Assembly (NCBI RefSeq): GCF_027886475.1
Contig: NZ_CP115670.1
Span: 434,001 to 498,000, forward strand
Origin: Corynebacterium sp. SCR221107
Lineage (GTDB): Bacteria > Actinomycetota > Actinomycetes > Mycobacteriales > Mycobacteriaceae
Length of the DNA: 64,000 bases
Direction: 5' to 3'
Part shown: positions 21,613 to 31,232 of the stretch, piece by piece
Numbering within the stretch: the stretch's first letter is position 1
Layout of the letters: each line of letters starts with the position of its first letter
The notes under the pieces: model-generated
The model's input: only the letters and a program-made list of their open reading frames with translations
The model's database searches: none
What the model was told of the DNA's origin: nothing
Made by a program: the position numbers and the translations under genes

Positions 21613-22160
21613 ATGAATTCACCCGCTTGATGTGGGAACAGCTTGCCATCGAACCCTGGCGCATCCCCGTGGTCATGATCTCAGCGATCGGCGCTTACCT
21701 AGGCTTTCTCCTCTTGGTGCGCGTCTTCGGTGTGCGTGTATTGGCCAAGATGAGTTCCTTCGACACGGTCGTCATTGTCATGTATGGTGCGGTCGCCGGC
21801 CGTGTCATTATCGGGAACCCGCCCACATTGGCCGCCGGCATCATCGGTTTGCTCACCCTGATGGGCATTGAGGCGGTCATGGGGGAAGGGCGTCGCATCG
21901 CCGGGCTGCGCCGCACCTTCGATACCCGACCGCAGGTGGTCATGGTGCACGGAAAGGTGGTCGAAGACAAGCTCAGGCGCAGCCACCTCGCTAAGTCGGA
22001 CCTACGGCTTGCCATTCGTCGGGCCGGAATTCCCGCGCTGAATCAGGTGCAGCTCGTCATCCTAGAACCCACCGGAAACCTATCCATCTTCCGCGAGGGC
22101 GTGGACATTGACCCGAATCTGCTTCGGGGGGTGGCGGGCGTCGACTTGCTGTACCCATAG
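21609..22160 (+). CDS. DUF421 (YetF-like) membrane protein
   Basis: A 183-residue protein with two or three N-terminal hydrophobic segments (about residues 18-38, 50-70 and 72-92) and a soluble C-terminal domain. It matches the DUF421/YetF pattern: LLVRVFGVRVLAKMSSFDTVV early in the membrane part, then the cytoplasmic VMVHGKVVEDKLRRSHLAKSDLRLAIRRAG segment. Function in the family is unknown; envelope or spore-related roles have been proposed elsewhere. It is coupled to the preceding gene by a 4-base overlap. Confidence 0.8.
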   Translation: MNEFTRLMWEQLAIEPWRIPVVMISAIGAYLGFLLLVRVFGVRVLAKMSSFDTVVIVMYGAVAGRVIIGNPPTLAAGIIGLLTLMGIEAVMGEGRRIAGLRRTFDTRPQVVMVHGKVVEDKLRRSHLAKSDLRLAIRRAGIPALNQVQLVILEPTGNLSIFREGVDIDPNLLRGVAGVDLLYP

Positions 22161-22767
22161 CAACCTGTGTCCGTCGGCAAGCGAATGCGGGAAAGAAGCA
22201 AACTCTCCGTGAACGCAATATAAAAAAATTTCTAAAAGGGCTTGAGTCTAGGAATTATTCGTGCTTTAATAGACGGGTTGCCTTAACACGGCGGTTGTGC
22301 CATGGCCACGTTCGGAGATTGAACATCAATAAACCGGCAGGTCATCGCATCTAGGAACAGTTGTGGTTTGGCAAACATGACACCTTCGAGGTGGTAGTAA
22401 AGCGGACACGCTTGCTACGCGTCTAAGGATCTTCAAGGAATAAGGCCCCAAGCCAGTTCCCTTGAAGGCCGGTTTCGAAGGGGCATGGCAAATAAACAGC
22501 GGCAGTATACGTAAGAGACCCACGCTTATCACGAGTATTGGTCCCTTCCGGCTTGACATCCGGGGTCTTGTACCCCCGAAGCAAGATTGCAAGGTGTTTG
22601 TTGTGCCTTACACCCTCTGAATCTGGCAAGTCGAATCAAAAGACAAGTCAAGTTAAGAACTGGCGTTGCGCCCAGACCCCAATGAAGTCCGGACAACGTT
22701 ATAGAGAAATATGAAGCGATTCCCACCAATCCTGTTGGAAGTGGGACAAGCGAGGAAGAGGATAAGC
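22161..22767. other. S10 operon leader region
   Basis: About 600 bases hold the S10 operon promoter (22242-22270) and then a leader of roughly 490 bases before rpsJ. A copy of the GCTTGCCGACG motif (reversed, 22172-22182) lies upstream of the promoter. The long leader has several complementary tracts and no supported gene, which is consistent with ribosomal-protein autoregulation, but I cannot define a specific structure. Confidence 0.5.
22242..22270 (+). promoter_or_regulatory. S10 operon promoter
   Basis: TTGAGT (22242-22247) and TTTAAT (22265-22270) are separated by 17 bp. This is the best promoter match between the DUF421 gene and rpsJ, and an A-rich tract precedes it (22219-22228). Confidence 0.65.
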
Positions 22768-23073
22768 GTGGCGGGACAAAAGATCCGCATTCGGCTGAAG
22801 GCCTACGATCACGAGGCGATCGACGCTTCTGCAAAGAAGATTGTTGAGACGGTCACCCGTACCGGTGCTCGTGTTGTTGGTCCGGTGCCGTTGCCCACCG
22901 AAAAGAACGTATACGCCGTTATTCGTTCTCCCCATAAGTACAAGGATTCTCGCGAGCACTTCGAGATGCGCACGCACAAGCGCCTGATCGACATCCTCGA
23001 CCCGACGCCGAAGACGGTTGACGCTCTCATGCGCATCGACCTTCCGGCCAGCGTCGACGTGAACATTCAGTGA
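22768..23073 (+). CDS. rpsJ: 30S ribosomal protein S10
   Basis: A 101-residue S10 protein, first gene of the S10 operon and also a NusB partner in antitermination. It contains [20 protein letters not shown] and the closing [17 protein letters not shown]. The GTG at 22768 gives the family's normal length, and GAGGAAGAGG lies upstream. The frame opens 19 codons earlier, but that extension is not part of S10. Confidence 0.97.
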   Translation: MAGQKIRIRLKAYDHEAIDASAKKIVETVTRTGARVVGPVPLPTEKNVYAVIRSPHKYKDSREHFEMRTHKRLIDILDPTPKTVDALMRIDLPASVDVNIQ

Positions 23074-23105
23074 TCGACGGAATAATTGGCAGCGGAGAAT
23101 AAATA

Positions 23106-23762
23106 ATGAGTGAAACTGAGATCAAGGGCATTCTGGGCACCAAGCTCGGCATGACCCAGATCTTCGACGAGGATAACCGCGTTGTTCCGGTTACCGTCGT
23201 TGAAGCTGGACCATGCGTTGTCACCCAGATTCGCACCGAAGAGACTGATGGCTACACCGCCATCCAGATCGCCTACGGCGAAATCGACCCACGCAAGGCT
23301 AACAAGCCTGCAACCGGCCACTTCAAGAAGGCTGGCGTTACCCCCCGTCGCCACGTCGCCGAGATTCGTATGGACGATGTCTCCGGCTACGAGGTTGGCC
23401 AGGAAGTTACCGCGTCCATCTTCGAGGGTGTCACCTTCGTGGATGTAACCGGTACCACCAAGGGTAAGGGCTACGCCGGCGGCATGAAGCGCCACGGCTT
23501 TGCCGGCCAGGGTGCATCCCACGGTAACCAGGCTGCTCACCGCCGCGTCGGTGGCATCGGCGCCTGCGCTACCCCGGGCCGCATCTTCAAGGGCAAGCGC
23601 ATGGCTGGCCGCATGGGTCAAGACCGCGTCACCACCCAGAACCTCAAGGTTCAGAAGATTGACGCCGATGCTAACCTCATCCTGATCAAGGGTGCTATCC
23701 CAGGCATCCGCGGTGGCATCGTTACCGTTAAGACCGCAGTGAAGGGCGGTGCACACGCATGA
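23106..23762 (+). CDS. rplC: 50S ribosomal protein L3
   Basis: A 218-residue L3 protein that binds near the peptidyl-transferase centre. Recognised by [20 protein letters not shown] at the N-terminus and the central loop [23 protein letters not shown]. Second gene of the operon; its stop overlaps the rplD start. Confidence 0.98.
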   Translation: MSETEIKGILGTKLGMTQIFDEDNRVVPVTVVEAGPCVVTQIRTEETDGYTAIQIAYGEIDPRKANKPATGHFKKAGVTPRRHVAEIRMDDVSGYEVGQEVTASIFEGVTFVDVTGTTKGKGYAGGMKRHGFAGQGASHGNQAAHRRVGGIGACATPGRIFKGKRMAGRMGQDRVTTQNLKVQKIDADANLILIKGAIPGIRGGIVTVKTAVKGGAHA

Positions 23763-24412
23763 CCAATCTGAAGTTGGACGTCCACACCGCTGAGGGTGCA
23801 ACCGCTGGCGCAGTTGAGCTGCCTGCAGAGATCTTCGACCGCGAAGTTTCTGTTGCTCTTATGCACCAGGTTGTTAACGCTCAGCTCGCTGCAAAGCGTC
23901 AGGGCACCCACTCCACCAAGACCCGCGGTGAGGTCGCTGGCGGCGGCAAGAAGCCGTTCCGTCAGAAGGGCACCGGTCGCGCTCGTCAGGGTTCGATCCG
24001 CGCTCCTCACTTCGCTGGTGGTGGCATCTCGCACGGCCCTAAGCCGCGCGATTACGCACAGCGTACCCCTAAGAAGATGATCAAGGCTGCTCTCTACGGC
24101 GCTCTGTCGGATCGTGCCCGCCACGACCGCATCCACGTCGTTTCCGAGCTGGTTCCTGGTCAGACTCCTTCCACCAAGTCCGCACGCGCTTTCATCGAGC
24201 GCCTGACCGACCGCCGCAACGTCTTGTTCGTTGTCGGTCGCGAGGACATCAACGCACAGAAGAGTGCTCGCAACCTGCCAGGCGTTCACATCCTGTTCGC
24301 CGACCAGCTGAACACCTACGACGTCTTGAAGTCTGACGACGTTGTGTTCTCCGTCGAGGCTCTGAATGCCTTCATCACCCGCGCTACCGGCGCGGCTAAG
24401 GAGGACAACTAA
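23759..24412 (+). CDS. rplD: 50S ribosomal protein L4
   Basis: A 217-residue L4 protein with the exit-tunnel loop [20 protein letters not shown] and [18 protein letters not shown]4 is the autoregulator of the S10 operon in gamma-proteobacteria; whether this holds here is unknown. It overlaps rplC by ATGA and the rplW start by one base. Confidence 0.98.
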   Translation: MTNLKLDVHTAEGATAGAVELPAEIFDREVSVALMHQVVNAQLAAKRQGTHSTKTRGEVAGGGKKPFRQKGTGRARQGSIRAPHFAGGGISHGPKPRDYAQRTPKKMIKAALYGALSDRARHDRIHVVSELVPGQTPSTKSARAFIERLTDRRNVLFVVGREDINAQKSARNLPGVHILFADQLNTYDVLKSDDVVFSVEALNAFITRATGAAKEDN

Positions 24413-24714
24413 TGGCTAAGATCGCAGACCCACGTGACATCATTCTCGCCCCGGTCGTGTCTGAGAAGTCTTATGGCCTGATGGAGCAGAACCAGTACAC
24501 GTTCTTCGTTGCTCCTACCGCCAACAAGACCCAGATCAAGATCGCCATCGAGCAGATCTTCGGCGTTAAGGTCGCCTCCGTGAACACCGCTAACCGCGAG
24601 GGCAAGCGCAAGCGCTCCCGCTCCGGTTTCGGTACCCGTAAGGCAACCAAGCGCGCGTATGTGACGCTTCGTGAGGGCAGCGACGCTATCGACATCTTCG
24701 GCGCTAACGCCTAA
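24412..24714 (+). CDS. rplW: 50S ribosomal protein L23
   Basis: A 100-residue L23 protein at the nascent-chain exit, docking site for trigger factor and signal recognition particle. It is recognised by [20 protein letters not shown] and [23 protein letters not shown]. Its ATG overlaps the last base of the rplD stop. Confidence 0.97.
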   Translation: MAKIADPRDIILAPVVSEKSYGLMEQNQYTFFVAPTANKTQIKIAIEQIFGVKVASVNTANREGKRKRSRSGFGTRKATKRAYVTLREGSDAIDIFGANA

Positions 24715-24737
24715 GAGGGTCGAGGTAAGGACAAACT

Positions 24738-25580
24738 ATGGCTATTCGTAAGTACAAGCCGACAACCCCGGGTCGCCGCCAGAGCTCCGTTTCTATGTTC
24801 GAGGAGATCACTCGCTCGACTCCAGAAAAGTCTCTGGTTCGCCCACTCCCTAAGAAGGGCGGCCGTAACGTTCACGGCCACATCACCGTTCGCCACAAGG
24901 GCGGCGGTCACAAGCGCCAGTACCGTCTCATCGACTTCCGTCGCAACGACAAGGACGGCATCCCGGCTAAGGTCGCTCACATCGAGTACGACCCGAACCG
25001 CACCGCCAACATCGCTTTGCTGCACTACGTCGATGGCGAGAAGCGCTACATCATCGCTCCTAAGGGCCTAAAGCAGGGCCAGATGGTTGAGTCCGGCGCC
25101 AACGCCGACATCAAGGTTGGCAACAACCTGCCACTGCGCAACATCCCTGCGGGTACCGTCATCCACAACGTCGAGCTCAAGCCAGGTGCTGGCGCAAAGC
25201 TCGCTCGTTCTGCCGGTGCTTCCATCCAGTTGCTCGGTAAGGCTGGCAAGTACGCAGTCCTGCGTATGCCGTCTTCCGAAATCCGCCGTGTGGACATCCG
25301 CTGCCGCGCAACCGTTGGTGAGGTCGGCAACGCTGACCAGATCAACATCCGTTGGGGCAAGGCTGGTCGCATGCGTTGGAAGGGCGTTCGCCCAACCGTC
25401 CGTGGTGTCGTTATGAACCCGGTCGACCACCCGCACGGTGGTGGTGAAGGTAAGACCTCCGGTGGTCGTCACCCAGTGTCCCCATGGGGCAAGAAGGAAG
25501 GTCGCACCCGCAACCCCAACCGTTACAGCAACAACATGATCGTGCAGCGTCGCCGCACGAACAAGAGCAAGAAGCGCTAA
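24738..25580 (+). CDS. rplB: 50S ribosomal protein L2
   Basis: A 280-residue L2 protein required for subunit association and peptidyl transfer. It has the conserved [19 protein letters not shown] region and the C-terminal [20 protein letters not shown] with the key histidine. It lies 23 bases after rplW with an AGGTAAGGA site. Confidence 0.98.
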   Translation: MAIRKYKPTTPGRRQSSVSMFEEITRSTPEKSLVRPLPKKGGRNVHGHITVRHKGGGHKRQYRLIDFRRNDKDGIPAKVAHIEYDPNRTANIALLHYVDGEKRYIIAPKGLKQGQMVESGANADIKVGNNLPLRNIPAGTVIHNVELKPGAGAKLARSAGASIQLLGKAGKYAVLRMPSSEIRRVDIRCRATVGEVGNADQINIRWGKAGRMRWKGVRPTVRGVVMNPVDHPHGGGEGKTSGGRHPVSPWGKKEGRTRNPNRYSNNMIVQRRRTNKSKKR

Positions 25581-25596
25581 GAGGAGGTAAGGAAAG

Positions 25597-25872
25597 ATGC
25601 CACGTAGCCTTAAGAAGGGCCCGTTCGTCGATGAGCACCTCCTCAACAAGGTCGATGCTCAGAACGAAAAGGGCACCAAGCAGGTCATCAAGACCTGGTC
25701 CCGCCGTTCCACCATTCTGCCTGACTTCATCGGTCACACCTTCGCCGTTCACGACGGCCGCAAGCACGTGCCGGTGTTCGTGGACGACTCTATGGTCGGC
25801 CACAAGCTGGGCGAGTTCGCTCCCACCAAGACCTTCAAGGGTCACATCCAGGACAAGAAGGGACGTCGATAA
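25597..25872 (+). CDS. rpsS: 30S ribosomal protein S19
   Basis: A 91-residue S19 protein of the 30S head. It begins [15 protein letters not shown] and contains [21 protein letters not shown] strong GAGGAGGTAAGGA site precedes the ATG. Confidence 0.98.
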   Translation: MPRSLKKGPFVDEHLLNKVDAQNEKGTKQVIKTWSRRSTILPDFIGHTFAVHDGRKHVPVFVDDSMVGHKLGEFAPTKTFKGHIQDKKGRR

Positions 25873-25875
25873 GCG

Positions 25876-26235
25876 ATGAGCGAAGCTATCACTTCCGCAC
25901 GCGCTACCGCGCGTTTCGTCCGCGTCACCCCGATGAAGGCTCGCCGCGTGATCGACCTGGTTCGCGGCAAGTCCGTCGAGGAGGCCCTGGCTATCCTGAA
26001 GTACGCCCCGCAGGCTGCTTCCGAGCCAGTCGCCAAGGTCGTTGCTTCCGCAGCCGCCAACGCTGAGAACAACTTCGGCCTGGATCGTCGCTCCCTGGTT
26101 ATCTCCGAGGCTTTCGCCGACGAGGGACCAACCATGCGTCGTTTCCGTCCGCGCGCTCAGGGTCGTGCTTTCCAGATCCGCAAGCGCACCAGCCACATCA
26201 CCGTGGTTGTCGAGAGCCAGGAAGGGGCCAAGTAG
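25876..26235 (+). CDS. rplV: 50S ribosomal protein L22
   Basis: A 119-residue L22 protein whose beta-hairpin lines the exit tunnel. It is recognised by [20 protein letters not shown] and the hairpin region [20 protein letters not shown]. It follows rpsS by 3 bases and overlaps rpsC (TAGTG). Confidence 0.97.
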   Translation: MSEAITSARATARFVRVTPMKARRVIDLVRGKSVEEALAILKYAPQAASEPVAKVVASAAANAENNFGLDRRSLVISEAFADEGPTMRRFRPRAQGRAFQIRKRTSHITVVVESQEGAK

Positions 26236-26981
26236 TGGGCCAGAAAATCCATCCTCACGGCCTCCGTCTGGGCATCACTTCCGATTGGAAGTCCCACTGG
26301 TTCGCCGAGAAGAACTACGCTGAGTACCTTGCTGAGGACATCCGCGTTCGCGAGTACCTCACCAAGACCCTCGACCGCGCAGGTGTCGCCGATGTTGTCA
26401 TCGAGCGCACCCGTGACCGCGTCCGCGTCGACATTCACACCGCCCGTCCGGGCATCGTGATCGGCCGTCGTGGATCTGAGGCTGACCGTCTGCGCCGCGA
26501 GCTCGAGAAGCTCACCGGCAAGCAGGTTGCCCTCAACATCCTCGAGGTCAAGAACATCGACGCTAACGCTCAGCTGGTGGCTCAGTCCATCGCCGAGCAG
26601 CTTGCTAACCGTGTGGCTTTCCGTCGCGCAATGCGCAAGGCTATCCAGTCTGCCATGCGTCAGCCGCAGGTCAAGGGCATCAAGGTTTCCCTGTCCGGTC
26701 GTCTGGGCGGCGCCGAGATGTCTCGCACCGAGCGCTACCACGAGGGTCGCGTTCCGCTGCACACCCTCCGCGCCGAGATCGATTACGGCACCTACGAGGC
26801 TCACACCACCTTCGGCCGCATTGGCGTGAAGGTGTGGATCTACAAGGGTGACGTCGTCGGTGGTCGTCGCGAGAGCGAGATCAACGCACCAGAGCAGCGC
26901 CGTGGCCGCGGCGACCGCAACGCGCGTCCGCGCCGTGGCGGCCAGCGCCGTCAGCGTTCTGAGCAGAAGCAGGAGGGCTAA
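26235..26981 (+). CDS. rpsC: 30S ribosomal protein S3
   Basis: A 248-residue S3 protein at the mRNA entry channel, with KH domain and helicase-linked residues. It begins [20 protein letters not shown] with a GTG start overlapping the rplV stop. The tail is Arg/Gly-rich ([19 protein letters not shown]), as usual in actinobacteria. Confidence 0.97.
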   Translation: MGQKIHPHGLRLGITSDWKSHWFAEKNYAEYLAEDIRVREYLTKTLDRAGVADVVIERTRDRVRVDIHTARPGIVIGRRGSEADRLRRELEKLTGKQVALNILEVKNIDANAQLVAQSIAEQLANRVAFRRAMRKAIQSAMRQPQVKGIKVSLSGRLGGAEMSRTERYHEGRVPLHTLRAEIDYGTYEAHTTFGRIGVKVWIYKGDVVGGRRESEINAPEQRRGRGDRNARPRRGGQRRQRSEQKQEG

Positions 26982-26983
26982 GA

Positions 26984-27400
26984 ATGCTTATCCCTAAGCG
27001 CGTCAAGTACCGTCGTCAGCACCGCCCGGTTCGCCGTGGCGTGTCCAAGGGCGGTAACCGCATCAACTTCGGTGATTACGCCATTCAGGCTCTCGAGCCG
27101 GCTTACATCACCAACCGTCAGATCGAGTCTGCACGTATCGCCATCAACCGCCACGTCAAGCGTGGTGGTAAGGTCTGGATCAACATCTTCCCAGATCGCC
27201 CTCTGACCCAGAAGCCGCTCGGCGTTCGTATGGGTTCCGGTAAGGGTCCGGTGGAGAAGTGGGTCGCCAACGTCAAGCCTGGCCGTATCCTCTTCGAAAT
27301 GTCCTACCCGAACGAGGAGATGGCTCTTGAGGCTCTGCGTCGTGCAGGCCAGAAGCTCCCTTGCAAGGTTCGTATCGTTAAGAAGGAGGACCAGTTCTAA
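26984..27400 (+). CDS. rplP: 50S ribosomal protein L16
   Basis: A 138-residue L16 protein that helps position the A-site tRNA. It begins [18 protein letters not shown] and contains [20 protein letters not shown], the segment with the conserved hydroxylatable arginine. It overlaps rpmC by one base. Confidence 0.97.
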   Translation: MLIPKRVKYRRQHRPVRRGVSKGGNRINFGDYAIQALEPAYITNRQIESARIAINRHVKRGGKVWINIFPDRPLTQKPLGVRMGSGKGPVEKWVANVKPGRILFEMSYPNEEMALEALRRAGQKLPCKVRIVKKEDQF

Positions 27401-27630
27401 TGGCTACCGGTACCCCCGCACACGAGCTTCGCGAGCTTAACGCCGAGGAGCTGAAGACCCGCCTGACCGAGGCCAAGGAAGAGCTGTTCAACCTGCGCTT
27501 CCAGGCTGCAACCGGCCAGCTGACCAACAACCGTCGCCTGCGCACCGTCAAGCGCGACATCGCCCGCATCTACACCGTTATTCGCGAGCGTGAGCTGGGC
27601 CTGTCTGTTGTTCCGGGAGCTGAGGCTTAA
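27400..27630 (+). CDS. rpmC: 50S ribosomal protein L29
   Basis: A 76-residue L29 protein, two helices at the tunnel exit. The core [20 protein letters not shown] and [13 protein letters not shown] is typical of the family. Confidence 0.96.
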   Translation: MATGTPAHELRELNAEELKTRLTEAKEELFNLRFQAATGQLTNNRRLRTVKRDIARIYTVIRERELGLSVVPGAEA

Positions 27631-27632
27631 TC

Positions 27633-27911
27633 ATGAGTGAGGCAACTGTGAACAAGAAGGAAAAGGGCGCACGTAAGGTCCGCACCGGCTACGTGGTTTC
27701 TGACAAGATGCAGAAGACCATCGTCGTCGAGCTCGAGGACCGCAAGCCGCACGCCCTCTACGGCAAGACCATTCGTACCAACTCCAAGGTCAAGGCTCAC
27801 GATGAGGAAGGCATCGCCGGCGTCGGCGATCTCGTCCGCATTGAGGAGACCCGCCCGCTGTCCAAGGACAAGCACTTCCGTCTCGTGGAGATCATCGAGA
27901 AGGCTCGCTAA
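27633..27911 (+). CDS. rpsQ: 30S ribosomal protein S17
   Basis: A 92-residue S17 protein with the OB-fold core [20 protein letters not shown] and [20 protein letters not shown]. It is the last gene of the S10 operon here; a strong terminator follows after 13 bases, so rplN and the spc operon are not contiguous. Confidence 0.97.
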   Translation: MSEATVNKKEKGARKVRTGYVVSDKMQKTIVVELEDRKPHALYGKTIRTNSKVKAHDEEGIAGVGDLVRIEETRPLSKDKHFRLVEIIEKAR

Positions 27912-27924
27912 AGTCCCACCGTTA

Positions 27925-27963
27925 ACCCGTCAAGGATTCCCCTTGGCGGGTTTTCGCTTTTCG
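27925..27963 (+). terminator. S10 operon terminator
   Basis: AACCCGTCAAGG (27925-27936) pairs with CCTTGGCGGGTT (27942-27953) with one G-T pair, followed by TTCGCTTTT. It closes the ribosomal operon. Confidence 0.8.
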
Positions 27964-28023
27964 ACGCCCATGGTGACTACTCCCCACATTGACGAACTCG
28001 GGAAACTGCCCTACGGTGCATCT

Positions 28024-28308
28024 ATGGCACTTTTTTCTGTGGAATACACCTATGATCCTGAAAACCCAGACCTTTTGGCCGAGGTTCGCCCCCGTCACCG
28101 GGAGTTTTTAGGTAACCTGCACGAGCAGGGCATCCTGCGCATGGCCGGTTCCTGGGCTGAACCCCGTCCCGGCGCCTACATTTGGGTCGAAGCCGACAGC
28201 GCGGAGCACGCTCTAGAAATCCTCGATGCAGATCCCTTCAAAAAGGAGGGCGTGATCATTGATCGCTACCCGCACCCGATCAATGTGGTTTTCGGCGAAG
28301 TGAAATAA
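28024..28308 (+). CDS. YCII-domain protein
   Basis: A 94-residue ferredoxin-like-fold protein of the YciI family. It has the expected RPRHREFLGNLHEQGILRMAG with the conserved Arg/His and closing segment DADPFKKEGVIIDRYPHPIN. The members' physiological role is mostly unknown, though some act as dehydrochlorinase-like or sensing modules. I chose the ATG at 28024 for family length; the open frame begins further upstream inside rpsQ. It is transcribed alone between two terminators. Confidence 0.85.
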   Translation: MALFSVEYTYDPENPDLLAEVRPRHREFLGNLHEQGILRMAGSWAEPRPGAYIWVEADSAEHALEILDADPFKKEGVIIDRYPHPINVVFGEVK

Positions 28309-28318
28309 CAAAAATTGA

Positions 28319-28343
28319 GGGAGCCCCGTGGCTCCCTTTTTTG
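28319..28343 (+). terminator. Terminator after YCII gene
   Basis: GGGAGCC (28319-28325) pairs with GGCTCCC (28330-28336) around a CCGT loop, followed directly by TTTTTT. A compact canonical intrinsic terminator. Confidence 0.85.
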
Positions 28344-28594
28344 TGCCCCCAGCGTTAAAAGCATCGACTATAGTCGATGAAATTACATAATTCGGAAAGG
28401 ATATGTGCCCGGCAATCCGGGAATCGCGAGTTCCTTGGAGCCTCATCAGCACGATGTTTCCCACCTATCGGCGCTTCTGATGTTCGAACATAAGAGCCGA
28501 AACTACTCCCTAGCGTCGGCGTGGATGGTTACGCTCAAGGGCATGGATCATGATTACATGCGTGCCCTAGGTTTCCCCTGTTATGTCCATGGGG

Positions 28595-28700
28595 TTTTTG
28601 GACACGGAGTCCAAAGACCTTTTGGACAGGGAGTCTAGTTACTTGTTGGACAGGGAGTCTAGCCACTTTTTGGACGGGGAGTCTAAGGGGTTTGTGGGCA
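28595..28700 (+). repeat. Left-end array of five 24-bp-spaced repeats (IS481-like element)
   Basis: Copies of TTTTTGGACRGGGAGTCTA have their GGAC core at exactly 28600, 28624, 28648 and 28672, and a degenerate copy TTTGTGGGC is at 28696. The exact 24-bp register suggests an ordered series of transposase binding sites. Confidence 0.85.
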
Positions 28701-28720
28701 AGTTTTAGGCGCTGGGCGGT

Positions 28721-30190
28721 CTACGGCTTTTTGCGTCGCGAGGGCCGCGGTCGCGACAGGATCGGTTTGATCTCCGGCGGGCGGCGGTGCCACATCCCTT
28801 CTACATGTCCGATGTTGATCTGTCCTCCGGCCGGTCGGTGCAACAAGGTAATGGGTAGGGGGAAGGAGAATAAAAGCTCGCCGTCATGCGCGGTAAAAAA
28901 CTCCGCATGATGGGTGCCGACATGGCTGTAGATCATTCTATTTTTCCATCGAGTGCCGACATACAAACGGTGCTTGAGGATGGTCACGACACCACTTCGG
29001 TTGATCCAAAGTTCGTCGGGGATGCCCCAGTCGTTGCTTGACGCTGAGCCTGCGGCAGTTACGCTGGGGGTATCGATAGGGTGTGAATCCTGGTGGATTG
29101 GCTCATTATCGTGTTCACACGCCTTGGGTGAAGCTGCAACTTCTCCCAAGGTGTTTTTCCTTTCCTCGGGGACTCCATCGTGCATGCTGTGGTAGTACGA
29201 GGCGATTTTGGCCCACAACACATCTGGATCAAGAGGCTGTTTAGGTGGGGTGGCGTGGTCGAGAATCTCGCGGGCTTGTGCCGGAGTGATGTGCATTTTG
29301 CCGTGGTTGAGGCCTTGGTGACGTCGCTTGGTGTTGTAGTAGGTGCGATACTCCACGAGCAGCTGTTGGACTTGCCCGAGTGTTGTGGGGGTGCGCGCGT
29401 CAAGGTACCGGATGATCGTTTGGTGGGATCGTTCGTCTTTACCTTGGGTTTGTGGAGCGAATCCAGCAATAGACCACACACCCAGATGTGCCAGCCATCG
29501 TTCGGTGTCCGACAGTCGCCCTCGGTGGTAGGTAGCGAAGGCCTCACCGTTATCGGATAGCACCTCCTGAGGACAGCCATATGAATCCATTGCAGCCGCC
29601 AATGTGGCGCGTGCATCGACACCGTTCTCGGGTGCACTGAATGCTTGCGACCCTACATCAAAACGACTCGCATCGTCGATGAGCTGGTAGATCGTGATCT
29701 GGGTATGCGCTGTATCGAACAGGCGATAGACAAAGCCATCGATCTGCCACAGCTCATTGACCTTCGCACGCGCAAACCGCCTGTACGAGCTTCGGGGACG
29801 CTTCCGAGCATTCTCGTCAACAACACCAGCTTCGTGAAGCCACAAGGCGATCGTCGAGCGCTGCGGAGGATTTTCCATCCGAAGGTCATCGAGCAAGTAG
29901 TAGTAGATTGACCACGGCCCATAGTCACGGCCAGTTTCTTTCAGAACCTGGCGGGCCTGGACAACCAGTTGGCGTAGCTCGACACCGAATTTTCGGGTAG
30001 GATTCTTCGGTGCTGTTGAATCTGGGATAATTCCTGCTCGGCCGCGTTCGGCGATGCGATGTTTGATGTTGTTGTATGTCTGCCTGGACACGCCGATTTC
30101 CTTGCAGAACTTTGTGATGGTCTTGCCGTCACGGACGGGATCGAAATCCGCGATCTTCTTACGGATATGAGTTGGAATAGCCATCTGCAT
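28721..30190 (-). CDS. DDE transposase, IS481/IS3-like with long C-terminal extension
   Basis: A transposase of about 489 residues. An N-terminal helix-turn-helix (GKTITKFCKEIGVSRQTYNN) is followed by a retroviral-integrase-type core: first Asp in NELWQIDGFVYRLF, second in EVLSDNGEAFATY, Glu in QGKDERSHQTIIRYL, then the YNTKRRHQGLNHGKMHITPA C-terminal pattern common to IS481 transposases. About 150 extra residues follow, ending in a basic RRKKP tail; these are unusual for the family. I start it at one of two ATGs (30190 or 30184), because the open frame further upstream simply reads through the terminal repeats. It looks intact and potentially active. Confidence 0.8.
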   Translation of the reverse strand: MQMAIPTHIRKKIADFDPVRDGKTITKFCKEIGVSRQTYNNIKHRIAERGRAGIIPDSTAPKNPTRKFGVELRQLVVQARQVLKETGRDYGPWSIYYYLLDDLRMENPPQRSTIALWLHEAGVVDENARKRPRSSYRRFARAKVNELWQIDGFVYRLFDTAHTQITIYQLIDDASRFDVGSQAFSAPENGVDARATLAAAMDSYGCPQEVLSDNGEAFATYHRGRLSDTERWLAHLGVWSIAGFAPQTQGKDERSHQTIIRYLDARTPTTLGQVQQLLVEYRTYYNTKRRHQGLNHGKMHITPAQAREILDHATPPKQPLDPDVLWAKIASYYHSMHDGVPEERKNTLGEVAASPKACEHDNEPIHQDSHPIDTPSVTAAGSASSNDWGIPDELWINRSGVVTILKHRLYVGTRWKNRMIYSHVGTHHAEFFTAHDGELLFSFPLPITLLHRPAGGQINIGHVEGMWHRRPPEIKPILSRPRPSRRKKP

Positions 30191-30199
30191 ATTCCAACC

Positions 30200-30310
30200 C
30201 GAACCACGTCCAAAAAGCTTATAGACATCACGCCCACAAACCCCATGGACTCCCCGTCCAAAAACCAACTAGACTCCCTGTCCAAAAAGCCTATGGACTC
30301 CCCGTCCAAA
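30200..30310 (-). repeat. Right-end array of five 24-bp-spaced repeats (IS481-like element)
   Basis: Reverse-oriented copies of the left-end repeat have GTCC cores at 30208, 30256, 30280 and 30304, with a degenerate GCCCACAAA at 30232. All are exactly 24 bp apart. The degenerate copy is the same sequence as the degenerate copy at the left end. Confidence 0.85.
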
Positions 30311-31232
30311 AAGTCCCTAGACAGGACAGCCCTAGGTTTCCCCGAAGACCTAGATACCCGGCTGGCGCAGTTGGTAGTCCAACCTTTACTGGATGAGGAC
30401 ACTGATTTCTTCGAGTTCTATCGCTCCTACGTAGACCCCTCAGGGGCACGCTACGTGGTATGGAAACTCCCAGGTCAGGGCGGTGAGGAGTTCTTTGGCA
30501 CCACCAACACCGACTATCTCGTGCCAGCTACCTTGTGGCAGGCGCATCCCGGTATGGCCGTTGCCGATATTTTCTATGAGGACGGTGAACTTTTTACCCG
30601 GGTAATCGTGGAGGTGGATTGCCCGGATGCCCTTCCGTGGTATTCCTTTGATGAGCTGGGCGAGCCAGTATCCTGCATGGTGGGCATGGGGGCAATTGCC
30701 GTGGAGGTGACCGTGTATGACAGTGTGGACGAGTGGGAAAAAGACCAAACTCCCATAGAGATTTCCACCCCGCTAGGGGAGAAAGGGTGTATCGGACCGG
30801 AGTTTATTGCCAGCCCGTGGTTATTTGCGCTCTTTAGTGGTCAGTGCACCCAGGAGCAGGTCAATAGTTCCGCAGTTTTTAAAGCGGTGTGCCATGAGGT
30901 GGAGTTGGTGACCAATGAGTTCACGGGCATTCCTTGGTACCGGGTGCTTGCCGATTGTGGCTTCCCTGTCGTCCTTGCGCTTCCCCATGACACCACCCCT
31001 GCACCCCACCCTGGGAGCGTGGTTGATGGTAGGGCGATCCTCAATGCCACCATCCTTGTTCCGGAGGAGTAAAGACTGCCCCTTCTTTACAGCGGAAAAA
31101 CGACAAGAAAGAGATGATATCCGCAGGTAAAGAGGGGGTAATCGGTGTGGTCTTCTTCATTTATGGGGAAAATATCGGGTACCCTGGGGAAGTTAACTGG
31201 GGGACCCTATAGTGATGAGAAAGGCGTGCTGA

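Larger units (their letters stand above)
28579..30328 (-). mobile_element. IS481-family-like insertion sequence, 1,750 bp, with 15-bp target duplication
   Basis: The element is bounded by the direct repeat GCCCTAGGTTTCCCC (28564-28578 and 30329-30343). Its ends match imperfectly as inverted repeats beginning TGT: left TGTTATGTCCATGGGG, right (reverse complement) TGTCCTGTCTAGGGAC, both running into TTTTTGGAC. TGT ends and long target duplications fit IS481. It encodes one transposase on the reverse strand and carries periodic repeat arrays inside each end. At 1,750 bp it is longer than typical IS481 elements. Confidence 0.85.
28405..31072 (+). pseudogene. Unknown-function gene split by IS481-like insertion
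   Basis: The left part (28405-28578) starts at a GTG after GGAAAGG and encodes a protein whose last codons are ALGFP. The right part (30329-31072) begins with the same five codons and continues EDLDTRLAQLVVQPLLDEDT to a stop at 31072. Removing the insertion and one copy of the 15-bp duplication restores a single frame of about 301 codons. I do not recognise the protein: it is acidic, without membrane segments, and has a beta-rich centre. It lies immediately upstream of brxA on the same strand, so it may have been the first gene of the defence island, or simply the island's integration neighbour. As it stands, the full-length product cannot be made. Confidence 0.8.

Noticed and set aside
28595..28700. 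24-bp-spaced repeats considered as a CRISPR array
   Set aside because: The repeats are about 19 bp with only 5-bp gaps, lie in mirrored arrays at both ends of a transposase gene, and no cas gene is present.
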